A stretch of DNA of 11,928 nt, from positions 1-11,928 of the forward strand of contig NZ_CAAFRZ010000256.1 of assembly GCF_900765565.1 (NCBI RefSeq), in the 5' to 3' direction. The stretch is from an uncultured Dialister sp. (lineage in GTDB: Bacteria; Bacillota; Negativicutes; Veillonellales; Dialisteraceae). Positions 1 to 6,341 of this stretch are shown here, one piece after another. Positions within the stretch are counted from its first letter, which is position 1. Each line of letters starts with the position of its first letter. The notes beneath the pieces are model-generated. The model had not been told where the DNA came from. It ran no database searches and saw only the letters and a program-made list of their open reading frames with translations. The position numbers were made by a program, and so were the translations under genes.

Positions 1-125
1 CAGGCCCTTGGAGAAGGGCCGCGCCAAAGGCGCAGGATGGATTGATGGAATTTGTACGAATTCCCTGCTTCGCAGGTCCCGCCTCTTCGAGGCGGATCCA
101 TCCCCTGCCCTTTGGGCCGCCCCCT
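1..125. repeat. Mini-hairpin array, left copy (module M)
   Basis: No gene is visible here. The stretch is a run of short GC-rich inverted repeats with tiny loops: GGCCCTT/AAGGGCC (3-20), GCGCC/GGCGC (21-33), CCTGC-TTCG-GCAGG type (64-76) and CCGCCTC-TTCG-GAGGCGG type (79-94), followed by GCCCTTTGGGC and CCCCCTT/AAGGGGG. The same series in the same order recurs at 11633-11820, which makes it a genuine dispersed repeat. Its function is unknown. It could be a structured RNA if transcribed, or a chain of small REP-like units. The remainder up to 192 holds nothing else recognisable. Confidence 0.7.
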
Positions 126-192
126 TCTCTAAGGGGGCACTCGCTTACCGGTATTCTCAACAGGTGAGGATACCGTCAGCATGCAGCTTTTT

Positions 193-240
193 GCGGCTCT
201 TCCGCTGGACCTCAATTCTCTTTCCTCAAATCTCAATTCT
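193..240. repeat. Tail module T downstream of the PBP gene
   Basis: A short GCGG/CCGC hairpin is followed by GACCTCAATTCTC and then CCTCAAATCTCAATTC. This is the tail module that occurs beside the 3' ends of several other minus-strand genes in the window. Here it lies just outside the PBP terminator. It has no U-tract, so it is not itself an intrinsic terminator. Confidence 0.6.
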
Positions 241-242
241 TC

Positions 243-280
243 AAAAAAAGAGCAGCCCCATTTGGGGACTGCTCTTTTTC
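243..280 (-). terminator. Intrinsic terminator of the PBP gene
   Basis: The stem GAGCAG with CCCC (250-259) pairs with GGGG and CTGCTC (264-274) around an ATTT loop with one bulged base. It is flanked by seven A's on the left and five T's on the right. Read on the minus strand, the hairpin ends in a run of U's about ten bases after the PBP stop codon. The A-tract on the other side means it could also work on the plus strand. Confidence 0.9.
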
Positions 281-289
281 AGCTATGCA

Positions 290-2368
290 TCAGTTCGTCT
301 TCGTGCTGTCTGCTTCTGAAGGCTTAGCCGTGTCCTTGCCGGTGATACGGTCCAGGAGTTTGTTTCCTGCGGCCTTATTGGCTGTGGCGGCTTTGTCGTC
401 CTTTTTCTTTGTATCTTCCTGTTTCTTAGCTTTCGCCGCCTGGGCTGCCTGTGCGGCCTGGGCTCTGGCGTTTTCTTCTCTCACTGCCTGGGGGATGTCG
501 AAGCTCTTTGTCTTATAGGCGGTAAGGGCCTGTTTCATGAAGTCCCTCCAGATGGCAGCCGGGATGGTGCCGCCGGTGTAGCCGGCATTGGTGGATGTAT
601 CGTCGCCGATCCAGACCGCGGTCACCAGTTCAGGGGTGTAGCCCACGAACCATGCGTCGTGTTCGTCATCGGTGGTACCGGTCTTGCCGGCTGCGGTGCG
701 GCCGATGTAGGCGTTGCCGCCGGTGCCCCGGGAAATGACTTCTTCCAGGATGCTGGTGAGGCGGTATACCGCGTTTTCACTGACCACCTGCTTGCCTTCC
801 TGCTTGCCGGAGTGATCTTCCAGGACGTTGCCGTTCCGGTCCACCACTTTCATGATGGCCGTCGGTTCGATAAGTTTGCCGCCGTTGGCGAAGACGCTGT
901 AGGCCTTGGCCATGTCATAGACAGAGACGCCATTGGTGAGGCCGCCGATGGAGGCTGCCAGGTTATCATCGTTCTTCTTGCCCGTTTTTACGAGGGTGGA
1001 AATACCGCAGACTTCCGCAGTGTCCAGGATTTTCTTCATACCTACTTTATTGGCCAGGTCAATGGTGGGGATATTCATGGAGTGGACAAGGGCTTCTTCC
1101 AGTGTCACCTGTCCGCCGGAGGTGCCGCCGTAGTTCTTCGGGGTCCATCCGCCGCCGTAGGTTTTCTTTTCGTTGCTGACGGTGTCGTAGGGGCTGAATT
1201 TGTTTTCAAAGGCCGTGAGGTATACAAATGGCTTGAAAGAGGAGCCCGGCTGGCGAACCATCTGGGTGGCACGGTTGAAGTGGTCTTCACCCCGGCCGCC
1301 GACCATGGCTTTGATATGGCCGGTGCCTACTTCGATGGTCATAAGGGCGCCCTGGGGCTGGGTCAGTCCCTTGGAGTCCTTCGTTCCCTTCGGCAGGTCC
1401 GCTTTCAGTGTCTTTTCTGCTTCCTTCTGCATATCCAGGTCCAGGGTAGTGTATACCTGGAGACCCTCTTTGTAGATGGCATCGGAATCATACTTGTCGC
1501 TGATGGTCTGGATTACGTAGCTGATGAAATAGGAGGCTGTGCTGTCGGTGCCCTTATTGGTCTGGGGCTTTGCCAGGTGGAGGTCCGCCTTCTTGGCTGC
1601 TTCCGCATCGGCCTGGGAAATATAGCCGTACTTAGCCATCTGGTCCAGTACGATGCCCTGGCGGTATTTTGCCGCTTCCAGGCTCCGGAAGGGGGAGTAG
1701 TAGTTCGGGCTGTTTGGGAGCCCTGCCAGCATGGCACACTGGGGCAGGGTGAGGTCTTTCACGTCTTTGCCGAAATATACCTTGGATGCTGTCTGGATGC
1801 CATAGCAGCCCTGGCCGAAATAAATCTGGTTCATGTACATTTCCAGGATCTGCTTCTTGGTGTACTTGTTTTCAATCTGCAAAGCCAGGACCACTTCCAG
1901 GAGTTTTCTCTTCAGTGTCTGTTCCTGGGTGAGGAAGGCGTTTCTCGCCAGCTGCTGGGTAATGGTGGACCCGCCCTGGCCGGTGGCGTTATGGGTGATC
2001 ACATTGGACCATACGGCACGGAGGATACCCCGGGGGTCTATGCCGTGGTGTTCATAGAAACGGACATCTTCCGCTGCCACGAAGGCATTCTGCAGGTTCT
2101 GGGGAACCTGGGTAATGGGCACGGGGATACGGTTTTCTTCTGCGTGCACCGTGGTAATGAGCCGTCCCTTAGCATCGTAGATGCGGGAGGAAGCATTCGG
2201 CTGGATGTTGGCCGTCACGTCCGGCAGGTGCCGGGATACGGACACGAAGAACCCCGCCGCTGCGCCGGCTCCGGCAATCATCACGATGACCAGCAGGAAC
2301 ACAAGGACCCTCTTGAAAAAGGAGGACTTCTTCTGCGGCCGTTCGCGACGGATATCAGAATTTTTCAT
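290..2368 (-). CDS. pbp1A: Class A penicillin-binding protein (PBP1A-type)
   Basis: This is a bifunctional peptidoglycan synthase of 692 residues that polymerises lipid II glycan and cross-links stem peptides outside the cytoplasmic membrane. A basic cytoplasmic tail precedes one membrane anchor (about residues 20-44). The GT51 glycosyltransferase domain follows, with catalytic Glu100 in AAEDVRFYEHHG and QGGSTITQQLARN at 131-143. The transpeptidase domain has SxxK at Ser376-Lys379 (GSSFKP), SxN at Ser430-Asn432 and KTGT at 562-565. The tail from about 633 is rich in Ala, Lys and Asp and probably disordered. The start chosen is the ATG at 2368, because AGGAG lies eight bases upstream. The open frame runs 25 codons further, but those codons hold no plausible membrane or signal feature and no good ribosome site. 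The gene appears monocistronic, with its own promoter and terminator. All key residues are present. Confidence 0.95.
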   Translation of the reverse strand: MKNSDIRRERPQKKSSFFKRVLVFLLVIVMIAGAGAAAGFFVSVSRHLPDVTANIQPNASSRIYDAKGRLITTVHAEENRIPVPITQVPQNLQNAFVAAEDVRFYEHHGIDPRGILRAVWSNVITHNATGQGGSTITQQLARNAFLTQEQTLKRKLLEVVLALQIENKYTKKQILEMYMNQIYFGQGCYGIQTASKVYFGKDVKDLTLPQCAMLAGLPNSPNYYSPFRSLEAAKYRQGIVLDQMAKYGYISQADAEAAKKADLHLAKPQTNKGTDSTASYFISYVIQTISDKYDSDAIYKEGLQVYTTLDLDMQKEAEKTLKADLPKGTKDSKGLTQPQGALMTIEVGTGHIKAMVGGRGEDHFNRATQMVRQPGSSFKPFVYLTAFENKFSPYDTVSNEKKTYGGGWTPKNYGGTSGGQVTLEEALVHSMNIPTIDLANKVGMKKILDTAEVCGISTLVKTGKKNDDNLAASIGGLTNGVSVYDMAKAYSVFANGGKLIEPTAIMKVVDRNGNVLEDHSGKQEGKQVVSENAVYRLTSILEEVISRGTGGNAYIGRTAAGKTGTTDDEHDAWFVGYTPELVTAVWIGDDTSTNAGYTGGTIPAAIWRDFMKQALTAYKTKSFDIPQAVREENARAQAAQAAQAAKAKKQEDTKKKDDKAATANKAAGNKLLDRITGKDTAKPSEADSTKTN

Positions 2369-2451
2369 ATATAACACTCCTGTAGTAAAATCTGTCCTTT
2401 TTGACGGCCATTCTCCCACGGCCGCCGCAAATTGGGCATACAATCTACATT

Positions 2452-2460
2452 ATTATACCA
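2452..2460 (-). promoter_or_regulatory. Extended -10 promoter of the PBP gene
   Basis: On the minus strand this reads TGGTATAAT, a TGn extended -10 box. No convincing -35 box is found at 16-18 bases, which is tolerable for an extended -10 promoter. It implies a 5' leader of about 75 bases. The leader contains a CGGCC/GGCCG inverted repeat (2404-2424 region). Confidence 0.6.
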
Positions 2461-2530
2461 CAAGAGGGAAAGGAAAGTGGGATAGTGAGGCAGGTCGAGG
2501 CCGAGGTCGAGATTGAAGGTTAGCAGGTTG

Positions 2531-2608
2531 GCATGCTTACGGTTAGAGATACAGCCTTTAGCTTTGAGCCTTGAGCCTTGAGCTGGACAGCCGCTGCGCG
2601 GCGGGATT
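2531..2608. repeat. CCTTGAGCC block (module G), copy 1
   Basis: It begins GCATGCTTACGGTTAGAG, runs through repeated CCTTGAGCC words and ends with GAGCTGGACA plus a GCCGC-TGC-GCGGC mini-hairpin. The same layout occurs at 6033-6106 and 7906-7983, each time directly left of a palindrome module P. Its first 18 bases resemble the outer end of the palindrome (GCATGCTGATGGATAGAG), which suggests a shared origin. Just to the left, 2482-2518 is a run of GAGGTCGAG/GAGGCCGAG words. Confidence 0.65.
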
Positions 2609-3030
2609 GCCTGCTGATGGATAGAGGCATTCGCATGGAGCTTCTAGCCTCTAGCTCCTAGCTGTTAGGAAAGCTGATTTGCCTGCGGCGCTTCCTATCC
2701 GGTATTTCCGTCAGTCTTTCATGCCGTAGGCTGGGCCAGCTTTCCCAGCTGCCAGAAGCTAGCTGTTAGCAATCAGGAAAGCTGAACAGGCCCTACGGGC
2801 CAAATCCATCACCATCTCTCAGTCCGGTGGACAGCTCTCTTCTGGGAAGAGAGCCTCCTGCTGAGTCAATGGCACGTTATTTGTGCAGAGTCATTAGGAT
2901 TCCAATGGCGGCGAAGCCGCGGAACCTCAACTCTCAATTCTTTTTTCGCCGTAGGCTATCCAGCTTTCCTGGCAGCTGGATGCTAGCAGCTAGAAGCCCC
3001 CCACACAAATGACTCTCCCCTCCAGTATGC
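2609..3030. repeat. Palindrome module P, copy A (rearranged)
   Basis: The left end is complete: GCCTGCTGATGGATAGAGGC, the CTAGC-rich arm, GCCTGCGGCGCTTCC and the conserved core TTTCCGTCAGTC...TGCCGTAGGC. The first right arm breaks off near 2770 after CTGTTAGC. A second AGGAAAGCTGA fragment, a GGCCC-TAC-GGGCC mini-hairpin (about 2788-2800) and unrelated sequence follow. A second, complete right arm starts at GCCGTAGGC near 2949 and ends at GTATGC. The unit is therefore about twice as long as copies B, D and E and looks like two copies fused or one copy invaded. Confidence 0.7.
2907..2942. repeat. Tail module T inside the rearranged palindrome
   Basis: GGCGGC-GAA-GCCGC is followed by GGAACCTCAACTCTCAATTC, the same tail seen beside the glycerate kinase and mnmA stop codons. 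Here it is not next to a gene. It is embedded between the two right arms of palindrome copy A, which marks a rearrangement. Confidence 0.65.
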
Positions 3031-3044
3031 TGCTCCGGAATCTG

Positions 3045-3075
3045 AAAAAGTGCCGTCCTCTCGGGACGGCACTTT
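3045..3075 (-). terminator. Intrinsic terminator of the queC-queD-queE-folE unit
   Basis: AAAGTGCCGTCC (3047-3058) pairs perfectly with GGACGGCACTTT (3064-3075). On the minus strand the hairpin is followed by a five-base U-run. It lies about 75 bases beyond the folE stop codon and is the only convincing terminator in the queuosine region, which supports folE being the last gene transcribed. Confidence 0.88.
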
Positions 3076-3097
3076 CGGTTTCTGCGGCGAAGCCGCT

Positions 3098-3129
3098 ATA
3101 GACCTAGACCTAGATCTAGACCTAGATTT
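3098..3129. repeat. TAGACC hexamer tandem repeat
   Basis: About five imperfect head-to-tail copies of TAGACC (one reads TAGATC) lie between the folE stop codon and its terminator. A GCGGC-GAA-GCCGC mini-hairpin stands immediately to the left (about 3084-3096). It occupies the place where the CCTCAA tail module stands beside other genes. The low-complexity tract could vary in copy number between strains. Confidence 0.7.
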
Positions 3130-3151
3130 CAAGGCCAAAGGCCCTGTTCCT

Positions 3152-3718
3152 TTACTTCCCCGCCAGTTCCATGAATTCTTTTCTCAGGGCGCTGTCTTTC
3201 TTAAAGGCGCCGGAGGAAGCGATGGTTCTTGTCTTTGTACCGGGTTTCCTGATGCCCCGGGCGGTCATGCAGGAATGTTCTCCTTCGATGTAGACGATGA
3301 CATCGTCGGACTTCGTCACCAGTTTCATCACATCCCGGATGTCCGTGCCGATCCGTTCCTGGATCTGGAACCGTTTGGATACGGCATCGGCGATGCGGGC
3401 AATTTTCGAGAGCCCGATGACCCGGCCATGGGGGATGTAGCCCACGGCGGCCTTCATGTTGTACATGAGGGCAATGTGGTGTTCACAGTGGGAAAAGATG
3501 GGGATATCCTTCACCACCACCATATCATTTTCCGGGGTGGCAAAGGTCTTTTCAAATTCCCGGGCAATGTCTTCATTGGACACGCCGGTATAGGCGAACT
3601 GTTCCGCCATCATGTCCGCAAACCGTTTCGGTGTCTCCCGGAGGCCTTCCCTGTCGGGATCATCGCCTACGGCTTCGATGATGAGCCGGGCCGCCTGTTC
3701 CAGTTTTTCCATATCCAT
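3152..3718 (-). CDS. folE: GTP cyclohydrolase I (FolE, type I)
   Basis: This cytosolic enzyme of 188 residues converts GTP to 7,8-dihydroneopterin triphosphate, the first step of both folate and queuosine synthesis. Visible hallmarks are the zinc-binding Cys78 and His81 of HCEHH, the partner Cys150 in EHSCMTARGI, the conserved YIPHGRVIGLSKIARI segment (94-110) and QERIGTDI (120-127). The length fits the usual single-domain bacterial enzyme. It starts two bases after the queE stop codon, and an AGGAG ribosome site lies inside the end of queE, so the two are translationally linked. Its place behind queD and queE argues that it feeds the queuosine route here, although folate synthesis could share it. 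A second ATG two codons in is an alternative start. Confidence 0.95.
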   Translation of the reverse strand: MDMEKLEQAARLIIEAVGDDPDREGLRETPKRFADMMAEQFAYTGVSNEDIAREFEKTFATPENDMVVVKDIPIFSHCEHHIALMYNMKAAVGYIPHGRVIGLSKIARIADAVSKRFQIQERIGTDIRDVMKLVTKSDDVIVYIEGEHSCMTARGIRKPGTKTRTIASSGAFKKDSALRKEFMELAGK

Positions 3719-3720
3719 AA

Positions 3721-4404
3721 TTAAACGCCTCTCCTGTCAGGATCCCAGATGATCTTATGCAGCTGCACCTGGACCCGTACTTCCTGCAGCCTGTTATTTC
3801 TTACAAAATCCACCAGTTCCGATGGTTCAATGCGCCCCCACACGGGACTCACAAAGAACTGGGGATGGGTATTTCTTTGGAAATCTTTTTCCACGATTTC
3901 CTTCATTTCCTTCATGTCTTCCACGGAGCTCACCACGAATTTCAGCACATCTTCCGGGCCCAGGAGTTTGAAATTGTCCCGGTTCATGAAGGATTTCATG
4001 CCGCTTCCGGTGCATTTGAAATCCATGGTATAGAAGACTCCCTCCGGCCGCTGCCGCCACAGGGGGACGGCGCCGTTGGTTTCTATATTGATGTCATACC
4101 CCTCTTCCCCCAGACTTTCGCAGAGATGGTGCAGGGGATGGAGCATGGGCTCGCCGCCGGTCAGGGTAATCCGCTTCCATGGATATTGGTGGATTCTTTC
4201 CACCAGCTCCTCTTCCGTGAGCGCCTCTTCCGTATCCGCAAGGGACAGGGAATAGGCGGTGTCACAGTAATTGCAGCGAAGGTTGCAGCCCGCCAGCCGG
4301 ACAAAGGTGGCCATGAAGCCGGTCCTCTTCCCTTCCCCGTCAATGCTGTCAAAAATCTCGGTGATGTGGAAGAGCCCGTCATCGTAGGCGTACTTACTTC
4401 TCAT
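3721..4404 (-). CDS. queE: 7-carboxy-7-deazaguanine synthase (QueE, radical SAM)
   Basis: This radical SAM enzyme of 227 residues rearranges 6-carboxytetrahydropterin to 7-carboxy-7-deazaguanine, the ring-contraction step of preQ0 synthesis. The iron-sulfur cluster cysteines are Cys40, Cys44 and Cys47 (CxxxCxxC in GCNLRCNYCDTAYS). The SAM-binding TGGEP stands at 82-86 and IETNG at 107-111. The QLHKIIW...RGV ending (214-227) is typical of the family. The start ATG overlaps the end of queD by 11 bases in another frame, which is usual for co-translated operon partners. The purine-rich GGAAGG upstream is farther away than ideal, so re-initiation after queD is plausible. No key residue is missing. 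Confidence 0.95.
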   Translation of the reverse strand: MRSKYAYDDGLFHITEIFDSIDGEGKRTGFMATFVRLAGCNLRCNYCDTAYSLSLADTEEALTEEELVERIHQYPWKRITLTGGEPMLHPLHHLCESLGEEGYDINIETNGAVPLWRQRPEGVFYTMDFKCTGSGMKSFMNRDNFKLLGPEDVLKFVVSSVEDMKEMKEIVEKDFQRNTHPQFFVSPVWGRIEPSELVDFVRNNRLQEVRVQVQLHKIIWDPDRRGV

Positions 4405-4723
4405 AGGTTGCCACGTTTCCTTCCGTTTCCTGGACGGATACCCGGATGCAGCAGGGAATATGGTCGCAGATCCACTTGGCCATGTTCTCGGCGGTGGGAT
4501 TCAGGTCTCCCAGCACGTCATTGATGAGGTGGTGGTCGAATTGGTTCACGGTTTCCTTGATTTTGCTGAAATCCACCACCATGCCGTTCTTGTCCAGGGT
4601 CTCGCTCTGTACGGTGACGGTGATGATCCAGTTGTGCCCATGGAGGTTGGAGCACTTACTTTCATAGTCCAGGTGCAGGAAATGGGCACCGGAAATTTCC
4701 ATTCGTTTGGTTACGGTATACAT
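4394..4723 (-). CDS. queD: 6-carboxytetrahydropterin synthase (QueD)
   Basis: This enzyme of 109 residues converts dihydroneopterin triphosphate to 6-carboxytetrahydropterin, between FolE and QueE. The zinc ligands are His14 (SGAHFL) and His28/His30 (LHGHNW). The catalytic Cys24 lies in SKCSNLHGH, the Asp-His pair in FDHHLIN (63-65) and the late Glu in VQETEGN (99). It is slightly short for the family but all active-site residues are present. The start at 4723 has AAAGGA eight bases upstream. The 91 bases before that contain no G on the mRNA strand (the C-free tract described separately). No strong promoter is seen directly upstream, so transcription may come from queC across a 372-base spacer, or from a weak promoter in the repeats. 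Confidence 0.94.
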   Translation of the reverse strand: MYTVTKRMEISGAHFLHLDYESKCSNLHGHNWIITVTVQSETLDKNGMVVDFSKIKETVNQFDHHLINDVLGDLNPTAENMAKWICDHIPCCIRVSVQETEGNVATYEK

Positions 4724-4737
4724 GGGATAGTCCTTTC

Positions 4738-4828
4738 ATATATGTGAGTTAGTGAGTTAGTGGGTTAGTGAGTGAGGGTTAGGAGTTAGGAGTTAGGAGT
4801 GAGGAGTTAGGAGTGAGGAGTGGTGGTG
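4738..4828. repeat. C-free tandem-repeat tract (module S) upstream of queD
   Basis: The plus strand has no C over these 91 bases. It starts as 8-base units (GTGAGTTA, GTGGGTTA) and changes to 7-base units (GTTAGGA, GTGAGGA). In the queD mRNA it gives a leader made only of C, A and U that ends about 15 bases before the start codon. The tandem units make slippage possible. Related tracts lie at 5940-5972 and 7805-7913, with short ones at 9501-9520 and 11228-11268. Confidence 0.8.
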
Positions 4829-4860
4829 CGGCGCACAAATTGGGAAGCGCCGCGAATTTT
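4822..4860. repeat. GCGGCGC hairpin (module H), copy 1
   Basis: GCGGCGC (4828-4834) pairs with GCGCCGC (4847-4853) around the loop ACAAATTGGGAA and is followed by an AT-rich GAATTTTA. The arrangement GGTGCGGCGCA-CAAAT-AGCGCCGCGAAT recurs at 5971, 9521 and 11270, each time with a GAGGAGTGG- or GAATGG-type tract on the left. The 25 bases between this and the next module show nothing. Confidence 0.75.
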
Positions 4861-4885
4861 ATGGACTGTCCTGCCCTGCATTTGG

Positions 4886-5082
4886 GCATGCTGAAGGATG
4901 GAGCCACCGGGCACGGGGCTGCTAGCTTCTAGCTGTTAGCTTCTAGGAAAGCTGAATCGCCTGCGGCGCTTCCCATCCGATGTTTCCATCAGTCATTCGT
5001 GCCGTAGGCTGCTGATCTTTCCTAAAAGCTAGCCGCTAGAAGCTAGAAGCCTCCGCACGAATGACTCTGTCCATCAGAATGC
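4886..5082. repeat. Palindrome module P, copy B, between queC and queD
   Basis: This is a ~197-bp imperfect inverted repeat from GCATGCTGAAGGATGG to CCATCAGAATGC. The arms carry AGCTTCTAGCTGTTAGC and AGGAAAGCTGA on the left and TCTTTCCTAAAAGCTAGC plus CTAGAAGCTAGAAGCC on the right. The centre has GCCTGCGGCGCTTCC, TTTCCATCAGTCATTC and GTGCCGTAGGC. The right arm GCACGAATGAC (5055-5065) is also a perfect 11-base complement of the core GTCATTCGTGC (4992-5002). If queC and queD share a transcript, this is a large intercistronic hairpin. Confidence 0.8.
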
Positions 5083-5095
5083 AAGCCGCCAGGCC

Positions 5096-5791
5096 TCAAT
5101 TTTCCAGCGCCGGATCCTTCACTCCGTTGGCGGCGAAGGCGGCGGCCCGGTCGATGCAGGTGCCGCAGGTGCCGCAGGGTTTGTCTCCCCCTTCGTAGCA
5201 GCTCCAGGTGAGCTCATAGGGGGTCTTCAGCTTGAGGCCCGTAGCCACCACGCCGGCTTTGTTCATTTTGGCAAAGGGAAATACCAGGTGCACCTTGCCG
5301 TAGGTACCGATGCGGATGGCATCGCCCATGGCCTTCAGGAATGGTTCACTGCAGTCGGCATAGGCATCGCCGGCGGCATCGTCGGCATGGGCGCCAATGT
5401 AAATGTCCACGTCCTCATCTTCGAAGAGGGATGCCGCCAGGGAGGCAGCGGTGGACAGCATGAGGCCGTTCCGGAAAGGCACATAGGTAGACACTTTTCC
5501 TTCCCCGTTTTCCGCAATCTGCTGGGCATAGCTCTCATGGACAATTTCCCGGGTAGAGTTTGCCAGGAGAGAACAGTTGGAATACCGGAAAATCTGGGAC
5601 AGGTCGAATTCATAGTGCTTCAGGTGGTAGTACTCCGCCACTTTCCGGGCCGCCAGGATTTCCTTCTTGTGTTTCTGGCCATAAAAAATAGAAGCAGTCA
5701 CAACGTTTTCTGCTCCCAGTCGGTCCACAGCCAGGGATACGCAGGTGGTAGAATCCACGCCCCCGCTGGATAGTATAATTGCTTTTTTCAT
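5096..5791 (-). CDS. queC: 7-cyano-7-deazaguanine synthase (QueC)
   Basis: This ATP-dependent enzyme of 231 residues turns 7-carboxy-7-deazaguanine and ammonia into preQ0, the last of the four GTP-to-preQ0 steps. The PP-loop SGGVDS is at 9-14 and YVPFRN at 103-108. The zinc site is Cys198, Cys206, Cys209 and Cys212 (CYEGGDKPCGTCGTC). Length and motifs are standard. AGGAGG lies four bases before the ATG and is overlapped by a preQ1-I riboswitch, so translation is probably shut off by preQ1. It is the first gene of the cluster, but the next gene queD is 372 bases away with no terminator between. The stop codon lies within the GGCCTCAATTTTCC word, which resembles the tail module T. Confidence 0.96.
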   Translation of the reverse strand: MKKAIILSSGGVDSTTCVSLAVDRLGAENVVTASIFYGQKHKKEILAARKVAEYYHLKHYEFDLSQIFRYSNCSLLANSTREIVHESYAQQIAENGEGKVSTYVPFRNGLMLSTAASLAASLFEDEDVDIYIGAHADDAAGDAYADCSEPFLKAMGDAIRIGTYGKVHLVFPFAKMNKAGVVATGLKLKTPYELTWSCYEGGDKPCGTCGTCIDRAAAFAANGVKDPALEN

Positions 5792-5795
5792 CGTT

Positions 5796-5832
5796 CCTCC
5801 TGTTTTTTAGAGTTGGTTAACAGATGACAACT
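5796..5832 (-). promoter_or_regulatory. preQ1-I riboswitch controlling queC translation
   Basis: On the minus strand, stem P1 is AGUUG (5832-5828) with CAACU (5815-5811). Between them is a 12-base loop UCAUCUGUUAAC, and the tail is CUAAAAAACAGGAG. Loop CUG (5823-5821) can pair with tail CAG (5802-5800) to make the H-type pseudoknot. The A-rich tail fills the groove, and the UAAC just before the 3' P1 strand places a C where the known aptamers bind ligand. The second pseudoknot strand shares two bases with the AGGAGG ribosome site (5801-5796). Ligand binding should therefore block ribosome access, as in other translational preQ1-I switches. Size, order and neighbouring gene all match the class; the ligand itself is inferred. 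Confidence 0.85.
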
Positions 5833-5852
5833 GAGATATATTGCGCTTACCC

Positions 5853-5881
5853 ATTATAGCACTGAAAGGGGGAAGGGGCAA
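5853..5881 (-). promoter_or_regulatory. Promoter of queC
   Basis: On the minus strand the -35 box is TTGCCC (5881-5876) and the -10 box is a perfect TATAAT (5858-5853), with 17 bases between. Transcription would begin near 5846. That leaves a short leader that holds the riboswitch from 5832 to the ribosome site and little else. Confidence 0.75.
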
Positions 5882-5939
5882 ATGGCGGATTTGTGTGATG
5901 ATGTGACTTCCCATTCCGTTGTAAAAGACTCCGTCCATC

Positions 5940-6015
5940 AGTTAGGAGTGAGGAATTAGGAGTGAGGAGTGGCGGTGCGGCGCATCAGATTAGGTAGCGC
6001 CGCGAATTTTTTATT
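5940..6015. repeat. Modules S and H, copy 2
   Basis: A C-free tract of GTTAGGA/GTGAGGA units (5940-5972) runs straight into the hairpin GCGGCGC (5977-5983) with GCGCCGC (5997-6003) and then GAATTTTTTATTTTC. The left edge, GACTCCGTCCATCA (5927-5940), matches the outer right end of palindrome P, so a solo palindrome end abuts it. The stretch lies upstream of the queC promoter. Confidence 0.72.
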
Positions 6016-6032
6016 TTCCTATTTGCGGCTTG

Positions 6033-6106
6033 GCATGGTTACGATCAGAGTCGCGGGCCTTGAGTCTTTAGCCTTGTGCCTTGAGCCGGACAGGCCCTTT
6101 GGGCCA
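6033..6106. repeat. CCTTGAGCC block (module G), copy 2
   Basis: It starts GCATGGTTACGATCAGAG, continues with CCTTGAGTC, CCTTGTGCC and CCTTGAGCC words and GGACA, and ends with the mini-hairpin GGCCC-TTT-GGGCC. The order matches copies 1 and 3, but the closing mini-hairpin has a different stem sequence. Stem swapping with preserved shape is seen across the window. Confidence 0.62.
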
Positions 6107-6111
6107 AATGT

Positions 6112-6265
6112 CGTGTGGCTGGGCGTGCGTCCAAACGGGCGGGGGCTTCTAGCTTCTAGCTGTTAGCTTTTAGGAAAGCTGACCAGCCTTCGGCATGAGA
6201 ATCTATCGGAAATATCTGATGGAACGCCGCAGGCTGCTGAGCTTTCCTGGCCGCTAGCAGCTAGT
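6112..6265. repeat. Palindrome module P, copy C (truncated)
   Basis: The left arm GCTTCTAGCTTCTAGC...TAGGAAAGCTGA and right arm GCTTTCCTGG...GCTAGCAGCTAG are clear. The central core is diverged (GCCTTCGGC; ACGCCGCAGGCTG). The outer right end is missing: the sequence stops at GCTAG and passes into TGTGTCATTTCAA. The outer left end is also unrecognisable. This is the most decayed copy. Confidence 0.65.
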
Positions 6266-6341
6266 GTGTCATTTCAAGCATATTTGGGTTAATTCCACAT
6301 AGTAATTTTTGAATAGACCCTATATTAGCCCTCACCAATAT

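Noticed and set aside
659..2374. A 571-codon plus-strand open frame
   Set aside because: It is the antisense shadow of the penicillin-binding protein gene, whose motifs are unmistakable on the minus strand. The shadow has no recognisable domain and no ribosome site.
2369..2443. A 25-codon N-terminal extension of the PBP
   Set aside because: The downstream ATG at 2368 has AGGAG at ideal spacing and gives the normal short basic tail before the membrane anchor. The extension covers the leader.
3757..4524. A 255-codon plus-strand frame across queE and queD
   Set aside because: It is antisense to two overlapping genes with intact catalytic motifs. The frame is open only because of the codon bias of the true genes.
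4724..4740. A second preQ1 riboswitch in front of queD
   Set aside because: The leader has no G for 91 bases and cannot form the P1 stem and pseudoknot.
4738..4828. CRISPR array or similar
   Set aside because: The units are 7-8 bases, head to tail, with no spacers. No cas genes are present.
4851..4880. A promoter for queD in the AT-rich edge of hairpin H
   Set aside because: A TAAAAT-like box is present on the minus strand, but no acceptable -35 box is found at 16-18 bases.
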